Below are positions 6,914 through 12,690 of a stretch of DNA of 12,690 nucleotides, one piece after another. A model generated the notes under the pieces. That model saw only the letters and a program-made list of their open reading frames with translations. It made no database searches and had not been told where the DNA came from. Made by a program: the position numbers and the translations under genes. Within the stretch, counting starts at the first letter, position 1; every line of letters begins with the position of its first letter. Origin of the DNA: DASQWC01 sp035640475 (GTDB taxonomy: Bacteria; Actinomycetota; JAICYB01); assembly GCA_035640475.1 (NCBI GenBank), contig DASQWC010000039.1:1-12690 (forward strand), read 5' to 3'.

Positions 6914-7369
6914 TCACCCGCCCGCCTTCTCCAGGCGCTCGAGAAGAGCGCGGATAAAATCGAGCTGGTCAACCATGCCGACGAAGCGTCCTCGCTCGAC
7001 GACGGCAATCGTTCCCCACGGAGTGTGGAGGAATCGCTCGACGACGTGAGCGACGCCCGCGTCGATCTCGACCATCGCCGCCTCGCGCGTATAGCGATCG
7101 ACCCGCTCGCCGGCCGCTGCCTCGAGGCTGCCCTGGAGCGCTCCCGCGTTCTCGACAAGGAACGCCGTGTGACGAAGCTCCTCGAGGTAACCGGGAAACA
7201 GTCCGCGTAGCAGGTCGTCGTCGGTGAACATGCCGACGACTCGACGATCGCTGGCGACGACCGCGATGGCGGACGTCTCTGCACGCAGGAGCGTCCGCGC
7301 CGCCTCGAGAAACGGCGCACCCTGCTCTACGGCGACGGGCAGAAGTCGAATCTGTCGAAGGAGCGCCAT
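6914..7369 (-). CDS. Tandem CBS-domain protein
   Basis: A 151-residue cytoplasmic protein made of a CBS pair. The first CBS motif spans about 9-60 (SAIAVVASDRRVVGMFTDDDLLRG) and the second about 92-147 (GVAHVVERFLHTPWGTIAVV, GRFVGMVDQLDFIRALLERL), joined by an irregular linker. CBS pairs (Bateman modules) bind adenosine nucleotides and often gate transporters or enzymes. The ATG at 7369 shares one base with the stop of the upstream permease (TAATG), so the two are translationally coupled and the CBS protein is a good candidate for a regulatory subunit of the permease. The longer frame up to 7564 lies inside the permease gene and is rejected. Ligand and partner are not shown by sequence alone. 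Confidence 0.88.
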   Translation of the reverse strand: MALLRQIRLLPVAVEQGAPFLEAARTLLRAETSAIAVVASDRRVVGMFTDDDLLRGLFPGYLEELRHTAFLVENAGALQGSLEAAAGERVDRYTREAAMVEIDAGVAHVVERFLHTPWGTIAVVERGRFVGMVDQLDFIRALLERLEKAGG

Positions 7370-8631
7370 TACAGGTGGAACAGCAGGAGGTAGATCGATG
7401 CCAATGACAGCGAGACGAGCGTCACAGGCCCGCCGACGGCGAGAAATTGCAGGAAGGTCAAGGGCCGGCCGCTCCGCTCCATGATCCCACTCGCCGCGAC
7501 GTTCGCCGCTGCGGCGACGATCGTCGCGTTCCCGCCGAAGCACGCACCGAGCGCGAGCGCCCACCAGTTCGCGTCGTCGAACTCCTGACCGGCGGCGAGC
7601 TCGTCAACGACCGGGATCATCGCAGCCGTGAACGGGATGTTGTCGACGAGCGCGGATCCGCCGGCCGCGCCCCAGAGGATGACCATTGCCTCGAGGGCTC
7701 GCGAGCCCCCGGTCACGTCGCCGAGAAGGTCCGATACCTCGCGAACGATTCCCTGCTCCTCTAGACCGCCGACCATCACAAAGAGCCCGAGGAAGAAGAA
7801 GATCGTCGACCAGTCGACGCGCTCGAGCGCATCCTCGACGTCGTCGGCGGCGACGAGGAGCATCGCTGCAGCACCGGCCAACGCGACGACTGCGGGCTCG
7901 AGATGGAGCGTTGTGTGCAGGAAGAACGCCGCGATCGTTCCGATCAGAACCGCGATCGAGCGTCTGAGGTAGGGGCGATCACGCATGTCCCGAGCGGGAT
8001 CAAGGCGCGCGACTTCGGCCGCACGCCTTTCTGCGATCACCAGCCGCGGACGATAGATGAGGTAGACGAGGCCGGTCGTCACGACGAGCGTGATCGCCGC
8101 GACCGGCGCGAGGTTGACGATGAAGTCGATGAACGTCAACTCGGCGACGTGCGTCCCGATCATGATGTTCGGTGGATCGCCGATGAGCGTTGCCGTGCCG
8201 CCGATGTTGCTCGCGAGGACTTCGACGACGACGAGCGGAATCGGTGAGACGCGGAGCAGATCGGCGAGCAGCAGCGTGATCGGCACCACGAGCAGGATCG
8301 CCGTGAGATTGTCCAGAAACGCAGACAGCAGCCCCGTCACTGCGGCGAGGAGGAACACAAGCCTCAACGCGTGACCGCCCGAGAGTTGCGCGACCCGCAG
8401 CGCAAGGTACGTAAAGACGCCCGTCCGTTCGGTCAGACCGACGATGACCATCATCCCGGTCAGCAGACCGAGTGTCGCCCAATCGACCGCAGCGATAGCG
8501 CTCTCTTGATCGAGCACGCCGACGACCACCATGAACGCGGCGCCTAGGAGCGCGATCTTGGTCCGATGGATCCACTCAAGCGCGATGGCGAGCAATGCTC
8601 CGGCGAAGACGATCGCCGCGACGACGTCCAT
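7369..8631 (-). CDS. ArsB/NhaD-type ion transporter (SLC13-like permease)
   Basis: A 420-residue inner-membrane protein with about 11-12 hydrophobic helices in two homologous halves. The first half has the helix-break motif FLDNLTAIL (D107-N108) and SNIGGTATLIGDPPN (141-155). The second half has the matching ALVDNIPFTAAM (about 328-339) and GACFGGNATIVAAAANV (362-378). These paired DN and GGxATxxxxxxN motifs are the signature of the ion transporter superfamily covering NhaD Na+/H+ antiporters, ArsB arsenite permeases and citrate/anion SLC13-like carriers. Sequence alone does not decide the ion; the hairpin motif resembles NhaD and the YfjB/P-protein group. The start at 8631 follows GGAGG with an 8-base gap; the frame further upstream is cysteine/arginine-rich noise and is excluded. 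It is the first gene of a unit with the CBS protein and the NarL-type two-component system. Confidence 0.9.
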   Translation of the reverse strand: MDVVAAIVFAGALLAIALEWIHRTKIALLGAAFMVVVGVLDQESAIAAVDWATLGLLTGMMVIVGLTERTGVFTYLALRVAQLSGGHALRLVFLLAAVTGLLSAFLDNLTAILLVVPITLLLADLLRVSPIPLVVVEVLASNIGGTATLIGDPPNIMIGTHVAELTFIDFIVNLAPVAAITLVVTTGLVYLIYRPRLVIAERRAAEVARLDPARDMRDRPYLRRSIAVLIGTIAAFFLHTTLHLEPAVVALAGAAAMLLVAADDVEDALERVDWSTIFFFLGLFVMVGGLEEQGIVREVSDLLGDVTGGSRALEAMVILWGAAGGSALVDNIPFTAAMIPVVDELAAGQEFDDANWWALALGACFGGNATIVAAAANVAASGIMERSGRPLTFLQFLAVGGPVTLVSLSLASIYLLLFHL

Positions 8632-8800
8632 GCAGGCGACCTCCAGCCGGCGACAGCACCGGTAACTTTGCAGGCGGCAGCAGCGCTGGCAATCCGTTCC
8701 TCCACCCATTTCCGCCGTCGAATGGTGTGTTGAGTCCGATCGATGTGGGTGTCCGCACGGATTTCCGTGCAAGGACGGCCATGGCAGCCTCAAACTGGCG
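8632..8800. promoter_or_regulatory. Divergent promoter region
   Basis: This gap separates the minus-strand transporter operon from the plus-strand PRC-barrel and exchanger genes, so it must hold promoters for both. It contains a strong hairpin-capable inverted repeat at 8751-8776. Near the transporter start there are two similar pieces (GGCGACAGCA and GGCGGCAGCA). I matched nothing here to a known riboswitch and found no clear -35/-10 pair. Confidence 0.5.
8751..8776. repeat. Bulged inverted repeat
   Basis: GCACGGA (8755-8761), TT, TCCGTGC (8764-8770) is a perfect 7-base inverted repeat. It is extended by GTCC (8751-8754) pairing with GGAC (8773-8776) across a 2-base AA bulge. It lies 24 bases before the PRC-barrel ATG and about 120 bases upstream of the transporter start. 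It could be a dimeric repressor or NarL-type operator, or an mRNA hairpin. Confidence 0.5.
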
Positions 8801-9250
8801 ATGTCGGCCGTCGACCTAACCCTGCTCGAGAGCTTCGCGATCGAAGAGGGAAATTCTCCCGTCAAAGCGACCGCGGACCGAACCGTTCGCATAACGGTGC
8901 GCCCGCAGACCGTCCGCCTTCGGCGAGACCTTTCCGCGTCTGCGTCCGGGCGACGCTGGCTGCTCGAGCTCGATGTCGCGGTCCGCGTGCCGGATCCCGA
9001 GCGAATGCTCGTCGCGTGTCAAGGATTCCTTGTTGACACTGTTGATGGCGAAGCGCTCGGCGTCGTCGATGAGGTCGAGATCGGCGACGATGGCCAGTTC
9101 GCCTTGGCCCTGATCGTCGCATCGGGCTGGTTCGGCCGGCGCCGCTTCCGGGTGCACGCCGAACAGATCGAGGTATTGGCCCCGGACGAGCGACGCCTGC
9201 TCGTTCGAAAACCCGCGGCAGGATTCGTTTCGCTCGAGCGCCGGCGATAA
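8801..9250 (+). CDS. PRC-barrel domain protein
   Basis: Up to 149 residues. The C-terminal part (about 74-140) fits a PRC-barrel: GFLVDTVDGEALGVVDEVEI, then DGQFALALIVASGWFGRRRF, then VHAEQIEVLAPDERRLLVRK. This is the familiar order of a short strand pair, a charged DEV segment and the final VPxxxI-like strand. PRC-barrels are small beta folds found in RNA processing, photosynthetic reaction centres and many actinobacterial stress proteins. The N-terminal 70 residues are not recognised and the ATG at 8801 has no obvious ribosome-binding site. An internal ATG at 9005 would give an 81-residue protein covering just the barrel, so the start is uncertain. It ends 15 bases before the exchanger start and in the same frame, implying one operon and probably a cytosolic accessory role for that exchanger. 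Confidence 0.75.
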   Translation: MSAVDLTLLESFAIEEGNSPVKATADRTVRITVRPQTVRLRRDLSASASGRRWLLELDVAVRVPDPERMLVACQGFLVDTVDGEALGVVDEVEIGDDGQFALALIVASGWFGRRRFRVHAEQIEVLAPDERRLLVRKPAAGFVSLERRR

Positions 9251-9265
9251 CTCCAGGCCCGCCGC

Positions 9266-10210
9266 TTGGAGATCGCCCTCTATGTGCTTCTGCTCGTCGC
9301 CGGTCTCGCGGTCGCGCTCGCGGCGAGCGAGGTCGCAATCGCGTACACGAGGGCACTCGCAGTCGGACTCGGCGCGCCGCCCTTCGTCGTGGGCGTCGTC
9401 CTCGTTGCGGTCGGCACCGATCTTCCCGAGATTGCAAACTCGGTGGCGAGCCACGTCCAGGGCGAAGGCGACGTCAACGTCGGCGACTCGATCGGCTCGA
9501 CACTGACCCAATACACGTTCGTGCTCGGGCTCTTTCCCCTGATCGCGGGCACCTTGATGATTTCGCGTCGCGAAGTCGGGCTCGTGACCGTCCTCACGAT
9601 GGCGGGACTGGCGCTGACGAGCGTTTTCGTCGTCGACGGCGACCTTGATCGGCTCGAGGGGCTCGCCCTGCTTGTCGCCTGGGCGTTGGCAACGGTCACG
9701 ACAACGCGTTTGCTCTCGACGGGAGCGGGCGACGACGCGCCCGCGGTTCGGCACGAGGGGAAGTTCGTGCAGGTCGGGGTAACGCTTGCGACGCTTGGGC
9801 TGGTCGGAGCCGGCGCGACGCTGGCGGTGTACTCGCTCGTCCGACTCGCTGACGCGGTCGGCGTGCCCGAGTTCCTTCTCGCGTTCTTCGGGGCGTCGGT
9901 TGGGACCTCGCTGCCGGAGATCGTGGTCGATGTCACCGCGCTTCGCCAGGGCGCCCCCGGCATCGCGCTCGGAGACGCCTTGGGCAGCTCGCTCGTCGAC
10001 TCGACGCTCTCAATCGGCGCCGGTCCGCTCGTCGCTCCCGCGGGCGTGACAGCACGGCTCGCGCTCGTAGGGACGCTCTACACGTGCGTCGCGGTCGCCA
10101 CCGTCGGAGCCGTGCTGACGTCGAGACGCCGGCATGATCGGGTGAGCGCTGGGGTGCTCTTCGGCCTCTATGCGCTCTCCTATGCGGTCGTCGTCCAGGT
10201 CGGCCGCTGA
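9266..10210 (+). CDS. Na+/Ca2+ exchanger-family (CaCA) membrane protein
   Basis: A 314-residue inner-membrane protein with about 10 helices and the two inverted alpha repeats of the CaCA superfamily. Alpha-1 is VAVGTDLPEIANSV (47-60) plus GDSIGSTLTQ (73-82); alpha-2 is ASVGTSLPEIVVDV (210-223) plus GDALGSSLVD (236-245). In the usual exchangers the repeats read GTSLPE and GSNxxN/D. The ion-binding glutamates E55 and E218 and the aspartate D245 are present. In alpha-1 the serine of GTSLPE is D52 and the asparagine of GSNIFN is Q82, so ion choice may differ from Na+/Ca2+. Translation appears to start at a TTG, since the in-frame TAA of the upstream PRC gene lies just before it; a GTG at 9284 is the only nearby alternative. 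Its 3' end overlaps the convergent UspA gene by 31 bases. Confidence 0.9.
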   Translation: MEIALYVLLLVAGLAVALAASEVAIAYTRALAVGLGAPPFVVGVVLVAVGTDLPEIANSVASHVQGEGDVNVGDSIGSTLTQYTFVLGLFPLIAGTLMISRREVGLVTVLTMAGLALTSVFVVDGDLDRLEGLALLVAWALATVTTTRLLSTGAGDDAPAVRHEGKFVQVGVTLATLGLVGAGATLAVYSLVRLADAVGVPEFLLAFFGASVGTSLPEIVVDVTALRQGAPGIALGDALGSSLVDSTLSIGAGPLVAPAGVTARLALVGTLYTCVAVATVGAVLTSRRRHDRVSAGVLFGLYALSYAVVVQVGR

Positions 10211-11115
10211 CGGCGTCCCGTCGGAATCGGGACGCGCGCACCTGCCGGCACGACGAGAACCGGTCGTCTGGAACTCGAGCGAAGATCATGCGAGACGCTT
10301 CCGCCAAGCGCCGACCGGAGCGCGCCTTGGCGCCGGGTCCCGACCACGATCAGCGACGCGTCCTCGTCCTCCGCGAGCTCGCGGATCGACTCGGCCTCGT
10401 CTCCGTGCGTTACGCGTTGCGCGACTTCCGCACCGAGGCCTTCTTCCACCGCAAGCCGCGCGAGGAAGCGACGTGCCTCCTTGCGATCCAGCTCCGCGAG
10501 CCGGTCGGGGACACCGGGTGACGAGGACGCGCTCGGCGGGGCCCCGTCCGAGATCGCGTGCGCGACGACGAGCGCACCGCCCATCCGGAGCGTGAGCCAC
10601 AGCGCGACGCGCGTCGCGCTCCGCGCCGCCGGACTGTCATCGACCGCACACACGATCGGCCGCCCCGGCCGAAGTCGCGCTCCCTCGGGCACGACGACCA
10701 CGGGACGGGAACTGCGCGAGATCGTCGCAGCTGAAACGCTTCCCAGAATCGCCGCGGAAAGTCGCCCGCGTCCCCGGGTTCCGAGAACCGTGAGCGCCGC
10801 GTCCTCGCGTTCGGCGAGCTCGCGAATCACCTCCGCGGGTGCGCCGATCTCGACCCTACGCCTTACGGACGTCGGGAACCGCGCGTCCTCCGCCACCGCA
10901 TCGAGAAGGCGGCGCCCCGCCTCGATTGTCCGACCGGACGGGGACTCTGGCTCGCGGTGGTAGGGACCGGCCGCAGCGACGACGGCCCACTCCGGCTCAA
11001 CCGCGTGAACGAGGACGAGGTCGAACTCGATGGCCGCCGCAAACTGGGCTCCAACGGCGACTGCGTCGCGCGCAGCGTCTGATCCGTCCACCGCACAGAC
11101 GATGCAGCTGCTCAC
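10180..11115 (-). CDS. Universal stress protein, tandem UspA domains
   Basis: A 311-residue cytoplasmic protein with two UspA domains. Domain 1 (about 3-143) starts CIVCAVDGSDAARDA and ends with the nucleotide-binding motif GTRGRGRLSAAILGS (112-126), which fits G-x2-G-x9-G-S, then RPVVVVP. Domain 2 (about 152-290) starts PIVCAVDDSPAARSA and ends GTRRQGALRSALGGS (259-273), then RPVLVVP. In domain 2 the second glycine is R262, so ATP binding there may be weakened. Tandem UspA proteins are stress-induced and often ATP-binding regulators of survival or transport. The GTG at 11115 follows GGGGA with a 5-base gap. It lies 14 bases downstream of a small membrane-protein gene, probably as one unit. 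A basic tail of about 20 residues overlaps the end of the convergent exchanger gene. Confidence 0.94.
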   Translation of the reverse strand: MSSCIVCAVDGSDAARDAVAVGAQFAAAIEFDLVLVHAVEPEWAVVAAAGPYHREPESPSGRTIEAGRRLLDAVAEDARFPTSVRRRVEIGAPAEVIRELAEREDAALTVLGTRGRGRLSAAILGSVSAATISRSSRPVVVVPEGARLRPGRPIVCAVDDSPAARSATRVALWLTLRMGGALVVAHAISDGAPPSASSSPGVPDRLAELDRKEARRFLARLAVEEGLGAEVAQRVTHGDEAESIRELAEDEDASLIVVGTRRQGALRSALGGSVSHDLRSSSRRPVLVVPAGARVPIPTGRRQRPTWTTTA

Positions 11116-11129
11116 GAGTTCCCCTTTGG

Positions 11130-11351
11130 CTACCGACGCGGAAAGGCCGCTGGTTCGTCGTCTTCCGGTCGGCGAGTGTCGAACTCGTGTCGCCTCTGAC
11201 GCAGGAGGAAAGCGCCCAGCGCATAGACCAAGCCGAGCAGCACGAGAATTCCTCCGATTGTGCTGGCCTCGATCCCGCGGACGGACTCGTCCACCGCGGC
11301 GATGAGGATTGCCCCCGCCACAACGACAACGGCGCTAATGAACAGATGCAT
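11130..11351 (-). CDS. Small two-helix membrane protein (DUF6458-like)
   Basis: A 73-residue protein with two hydrophobic helices (about 3-19, FISAVVVVAGAILIAAV, and about 32-50, TIGGILVLLGLVYALGAFLL) joined by a short polar turn (DESVRGIEAS), and a charged cytosolic tail (RQRRHEFDTRRPEDDE). The pattern GAIL-x2-AV-x7-I-x3-TIGxIL resembles the small actinobacterial DUF6458 family as I remember it, whose function is unknown. The ATG at 11351 is preceded by AGGGG about 9 bases upstream. It is followed after 14 bases by the UspA gene and is probably its operon partner. Upstream lies 96 bases of non-coding DNA and then a hairpin, suggesting an independent promoter. Confidence 0.78.
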   Translation of the reverse strand: MHLFISAVVVVAGAILIAAVDESVRGIEASTIGGILVLLGLVYALGAFLLRQRRHEFDTRRPEDDEPAAFPRR

Positions 11352-11447
11352 TCGAAATCACCCCTTCACCAGTCCACGATCGCTTTGCAACGCGGGAGGC
11401 GCCATCCGTGCATCGCCCCATCTTCGGCGCGGGCGACACCCATAGTC

Positions 11448-11481
11448 GCTCGAAATCCGCGGCTCGCCGCGAGGATCGAGC
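11448..11481 (-). terminator. Hairpin after the TerC-coupled microprotein
   Basis: Outer stem GCTCGA (11448-11453) pairs with TCGAGC (11476-11481), with a 5-by-5 internal loop and an inner stem GCGG-CTCG-CCGC. It touches the stop codon of the microprotein gene at 11481-11483. It is probably a terminator or attenuator separating the terC unit from the downstream DUF6458-like/UspA unit. Confidence 0.45.
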
Positions 11482-11636
11482 TATTCGGCCAAGAGGGCGA
11501 GGCCGAGCGCAAGCACGACCGTCAGCGCGGCCGTGACGCGAAGCGGGTGCCGCAGCTGTCCGCCGACGCTGAGGGCGAGGGCTGTGAGCAGGAAAAGAAC
11601 CGCGAGCGCGGTCAGGATCACACCGACGAGGAACAT
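11481..11636 (-). CDS. 51-residue membrane microprotein coupled to TerC
   Basis: A very short gene that is easy to miss. The frame reads MFLVGVILTALAVLFLLTAL, then ALSVGGQLRHP, then a second hydrophobic stretch (RVTAALTVVLALGLALLAE) before a TAG. It therefore predicts two transmembrane helices with a short basic turn. It begins with ATGATG across the stop of the TerC gene. The first ATG (11639) gives an ATGA overlap and the second (11636) a one-base TGATG overlap. AAGGAGG lies 3 bases before the first and 6 before the second, so I prefer the second. The strong ribosome-binding site, tight coupling and clean helix pattern argue that it is real. It may be a small accessory or stabilising subunit of the TerC protein; I know no named family for it. 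Confidence 0.7.
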   Translation of the reverse strand: MFLVGVILTALAVLFLLTALALSVGGQLRHPLRVTAALTVVLALGLALLAE

Positions 11637-12637
11637 CATTCGCCTCCTTCGGATGCGGCGGGGACGCGGGCGCGGGCGCGATCGACGCCGTCGTATCCCT
11701 CCGGTTCAGCGACAGCGACGGTTGGGCGGGCGGGAGGCCGGAGGAGTGAGACCGCCACCGTGGCGGTAAGCGCGGCCACGATGACGGCGAGCGACACGTA
11801 GACGGGGATCTCGTACAGGTCCGAGAGCGCCATCTTCAGGCCGACGAAGACGAGGACGGCGGCGAGCCCCACGTTCAGGTAACGGAAGCGGTCGATCGCG
11901 TTGGCGAGGACGAAGTACAGAGCGGCGAGGCCGAGGAGCGAGAAGGCGTTGGCTGCGTAGACGATGAACAGGTCGCGTGTGATCGCGAAGATGGCGGGGA
12001 TCGAGTCGACCGCGAAAACGACGTCGAAGGTGGCGACGAGGGCGAGCGCCGCCAGCAGCGGGGTTGCGAGCCAACGGCCGCGTTCCCTGACGATGATCCG
12101 ATCGCCGTGGTAGGCAGGGGTCATCGGCAGTAGCCGGCCAAGCAGTCGCAGGACTGGGTTTCGACTGGGGTCGATCTCGACGTCGGCCTGTCGTGTCATC
12201 CGGAGGCCGGTGACGATCAGGAAGCCGCCGAAGACGTAGATCGTGTAGTGGACGGTGTCGAGCAGCGCCGCGCCGGCGAGGATGAAAATTGCCCGCAGGA
12301 CAATCGCGCCGACGATGCCCCAGTAGATGACGCGGCGCTGGTACGCGGCCGGAACCGCGAAGTAGCCGAAGATCAGTGCGAAGACGAAGAGGTTGTCGAT
12401 CGAAAGCGACTTCTCGATCAGAAACCCGGCCAAGTACTCCTCGGCCGGTCGGCGGCCCTGCCACAGCCAGAGCAGACCTGCGAACCCGAGCCCGAGGAGC
12501 GTCCAGCCGACGCTCCAGGCGGCGGCACGGCGAAGGCTGATCCGTTCACCCCGGCGGCCGAAGCCGAATAGGTCGACGAGCAGCATCGCGGCGACGAAGC
12601 CGCCGAACGCAAACCACATCCAGAGCTCGAGCTCCAT
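11636..12637 (-). CDS. TerC/Alx-family integral membrane protein
   Basis: A 333-residue inner-membrane protein with about 9 helices. It carries the family motifs EKSLSIDNLFVFALIF (75-90) and FDVVFAVDSIPAIFAIT (204-220), whose acidic residues (E75, D81, D205, D211) are thought to form the metal site, as well as the early acidic helix MLLVDLFGFG. TerC/Alx proteins are linked to manganese export, tellurite resistance and metal loading of secreted proteins. Length and motifs are normal for the family; the last 35 residues are a polar, proline-rich tail. The ATG at 12637 is preceded by GGAGGAGGA. The leader at the window edge contains a sequence like the 3' end of a yybP-ykoY manganese riboswitch, which would make the gene Mn-induced. 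The stop overlaps the start of a membrane microprotein. Confidence 0.95.
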   Translation of the reverse strand: MELELWMWFAFGGFVAAMLLVDLFGFGRRGERISLRRAAAWSVGWTLLGLGFAGLLWLWQGRRPAEEYLAGFLIEKSLSIDNLFVFALIFGYFAVPAAYQRRVIYWGIVGAIVLRAIFILAGAALLDTVHYTIYVFGGFLIVTGLRMTRQADVEIDPSRNPVLRLLGRLLPMTPAYHGDRIIVRERGRWLATPLLAALALVATFDVVFAVDSIPAIFAITRDLFIVYAANAFSLLGLAALYFVLANAIDRFRYLNVGLAAVLVFVGLKMALSDLYEIPVYVSLAVIVAALTATVAVSLLRPPARPTVAVAEPEGYDGVDRARARVPAASEGGE

Positions 12638-12690
12638 GCAGGAGTCCTCCTCCGCGAGGCCGGGTCTTCGGTCTGCGAAGGTCTCTCCCG
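12638..12690 (-). promoter_or_regulatory. Putative 3' end of a yybP-ykoY (Mn2+) riboswitch, cut by the window
   Basis: On the minus strand the leader of the TerC gene contains GGGAGAGACCTTCGCAGACC, whose core AGACCTTCGC (12675-12684) resembles the conserved 3' loop of yybP-ykoY RNAs (AGACCUUUGCC in Bacillus, from memory). This riboswitch class commonly sits upstream of TerC/Alx genes. Between it and the ATG, AGGAG-GA-CTCCT (12640-12651) could fold back on the ribosome-binding site. The 5' half with the GGGGAGUA element would lie beyond the window. Confidence 0.4.

Noticed and set aside
8641..8700. Similar pieces GGCGACAGCA and GGCGGCAGCA suggesting a riboswitch
   Set aside because: No match to a riboswitch consensus I know, including the Na+ and Li+ classes near antiporters; only two imperfect copies.
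8816..9754. 312-residue minus-strand open frame
   Set aside because: It is antisense to both the PRC-barrel and exchanger genes; the translation is rich in Arg, Asp, Glu and His without fold pattern, while the plus strand shows clear alpha repeats and helices.
10839..11801. 320-residue plus-strand open frame
   Set aside because: Antisense to UspA, the DUF6458-like gene and the terC microprotein; low-complexity translation.
1..12690. CRISPR array, insertion sequence or prophage
   Set aside because: No regularly spaced repeats, terminal inverted repeats, transposase or integrase motifs were found.

Overview
The window is uniformly GC-rich. It has tightly packed genes, several GTG or TTG starts, and many 1- to 4-base stop/start overlaps. 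No ribosomal or other taxonomic marker gene is present. The overall style (paired histidine kinases and regulators, a secreted basic Ig-like protein, PRC-barrel, TerC and tandem UspA proteins) suggests a high-GC actinobacterium, perhaps of the Thermoleophilia type. That placement is inference.

Layout. (1) 1-290: no supported gene. (2) 291-1402, minus strand: a cysteine-rich copper-storage protein (Csp3 type) followed by an overlapping NAD(P)-binding SDR/NmrA-like protein. (3) 1403-1795: a non-coding stretch with a terminator-like hairpin and an operator-like site. (4) 1796-4185, minus: an OmpR-class two-component system, kinase first, then regulator, with a GTGA overlap. (5) 4186-4453: a divergent regulatory region with two further copies of the same operator-like site. 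(6) 4454-5098, plus: a secreted, basic, beta-rich protein of unknown function. (7) 5222-8631, minus: an ArsB/NhaD-type ion transporter, a CBS-domain protein, a NarL-type sensor kinase and a LuxR-type regulator, probably one operon. (8) 8801-10210, plus: a PRC-barrel protein and a Na+/Ca2+ exchanger-family (CaCA) membrane protein. (9) 10180-11351, minus: a small two-helix membrane protein and a tandem universal stress protein. (10) 11481-12637, minus: a TerC-family membrane protein and a coupled 51-residue membrane microprotein. The TerC leader at the window edge carries what looks like the 3' end of a yybP-ykoY manganese riboswitch.

How it fits together. The common theme is metal and ion homeostasis plus envelope stress: copper storage, a Na+/H+- or anion-type permease, a CaCA exchanger, TerC (manganese or other metal export), UspA and two signalling systems. 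The strongest new observation is a 16-base quasi-palindrome (consensus CTCAGGAAAnnCTGAG) with about 11-base direct-repeat periodicity. It occurs upstream of the copper-storage operon, upstream of the OmpR-type kinase/regulator, and upstream of the secreted protein. It is a good candidate for the binding site of the OmpR-type regulator and would join the three transcription units into one local regulon.
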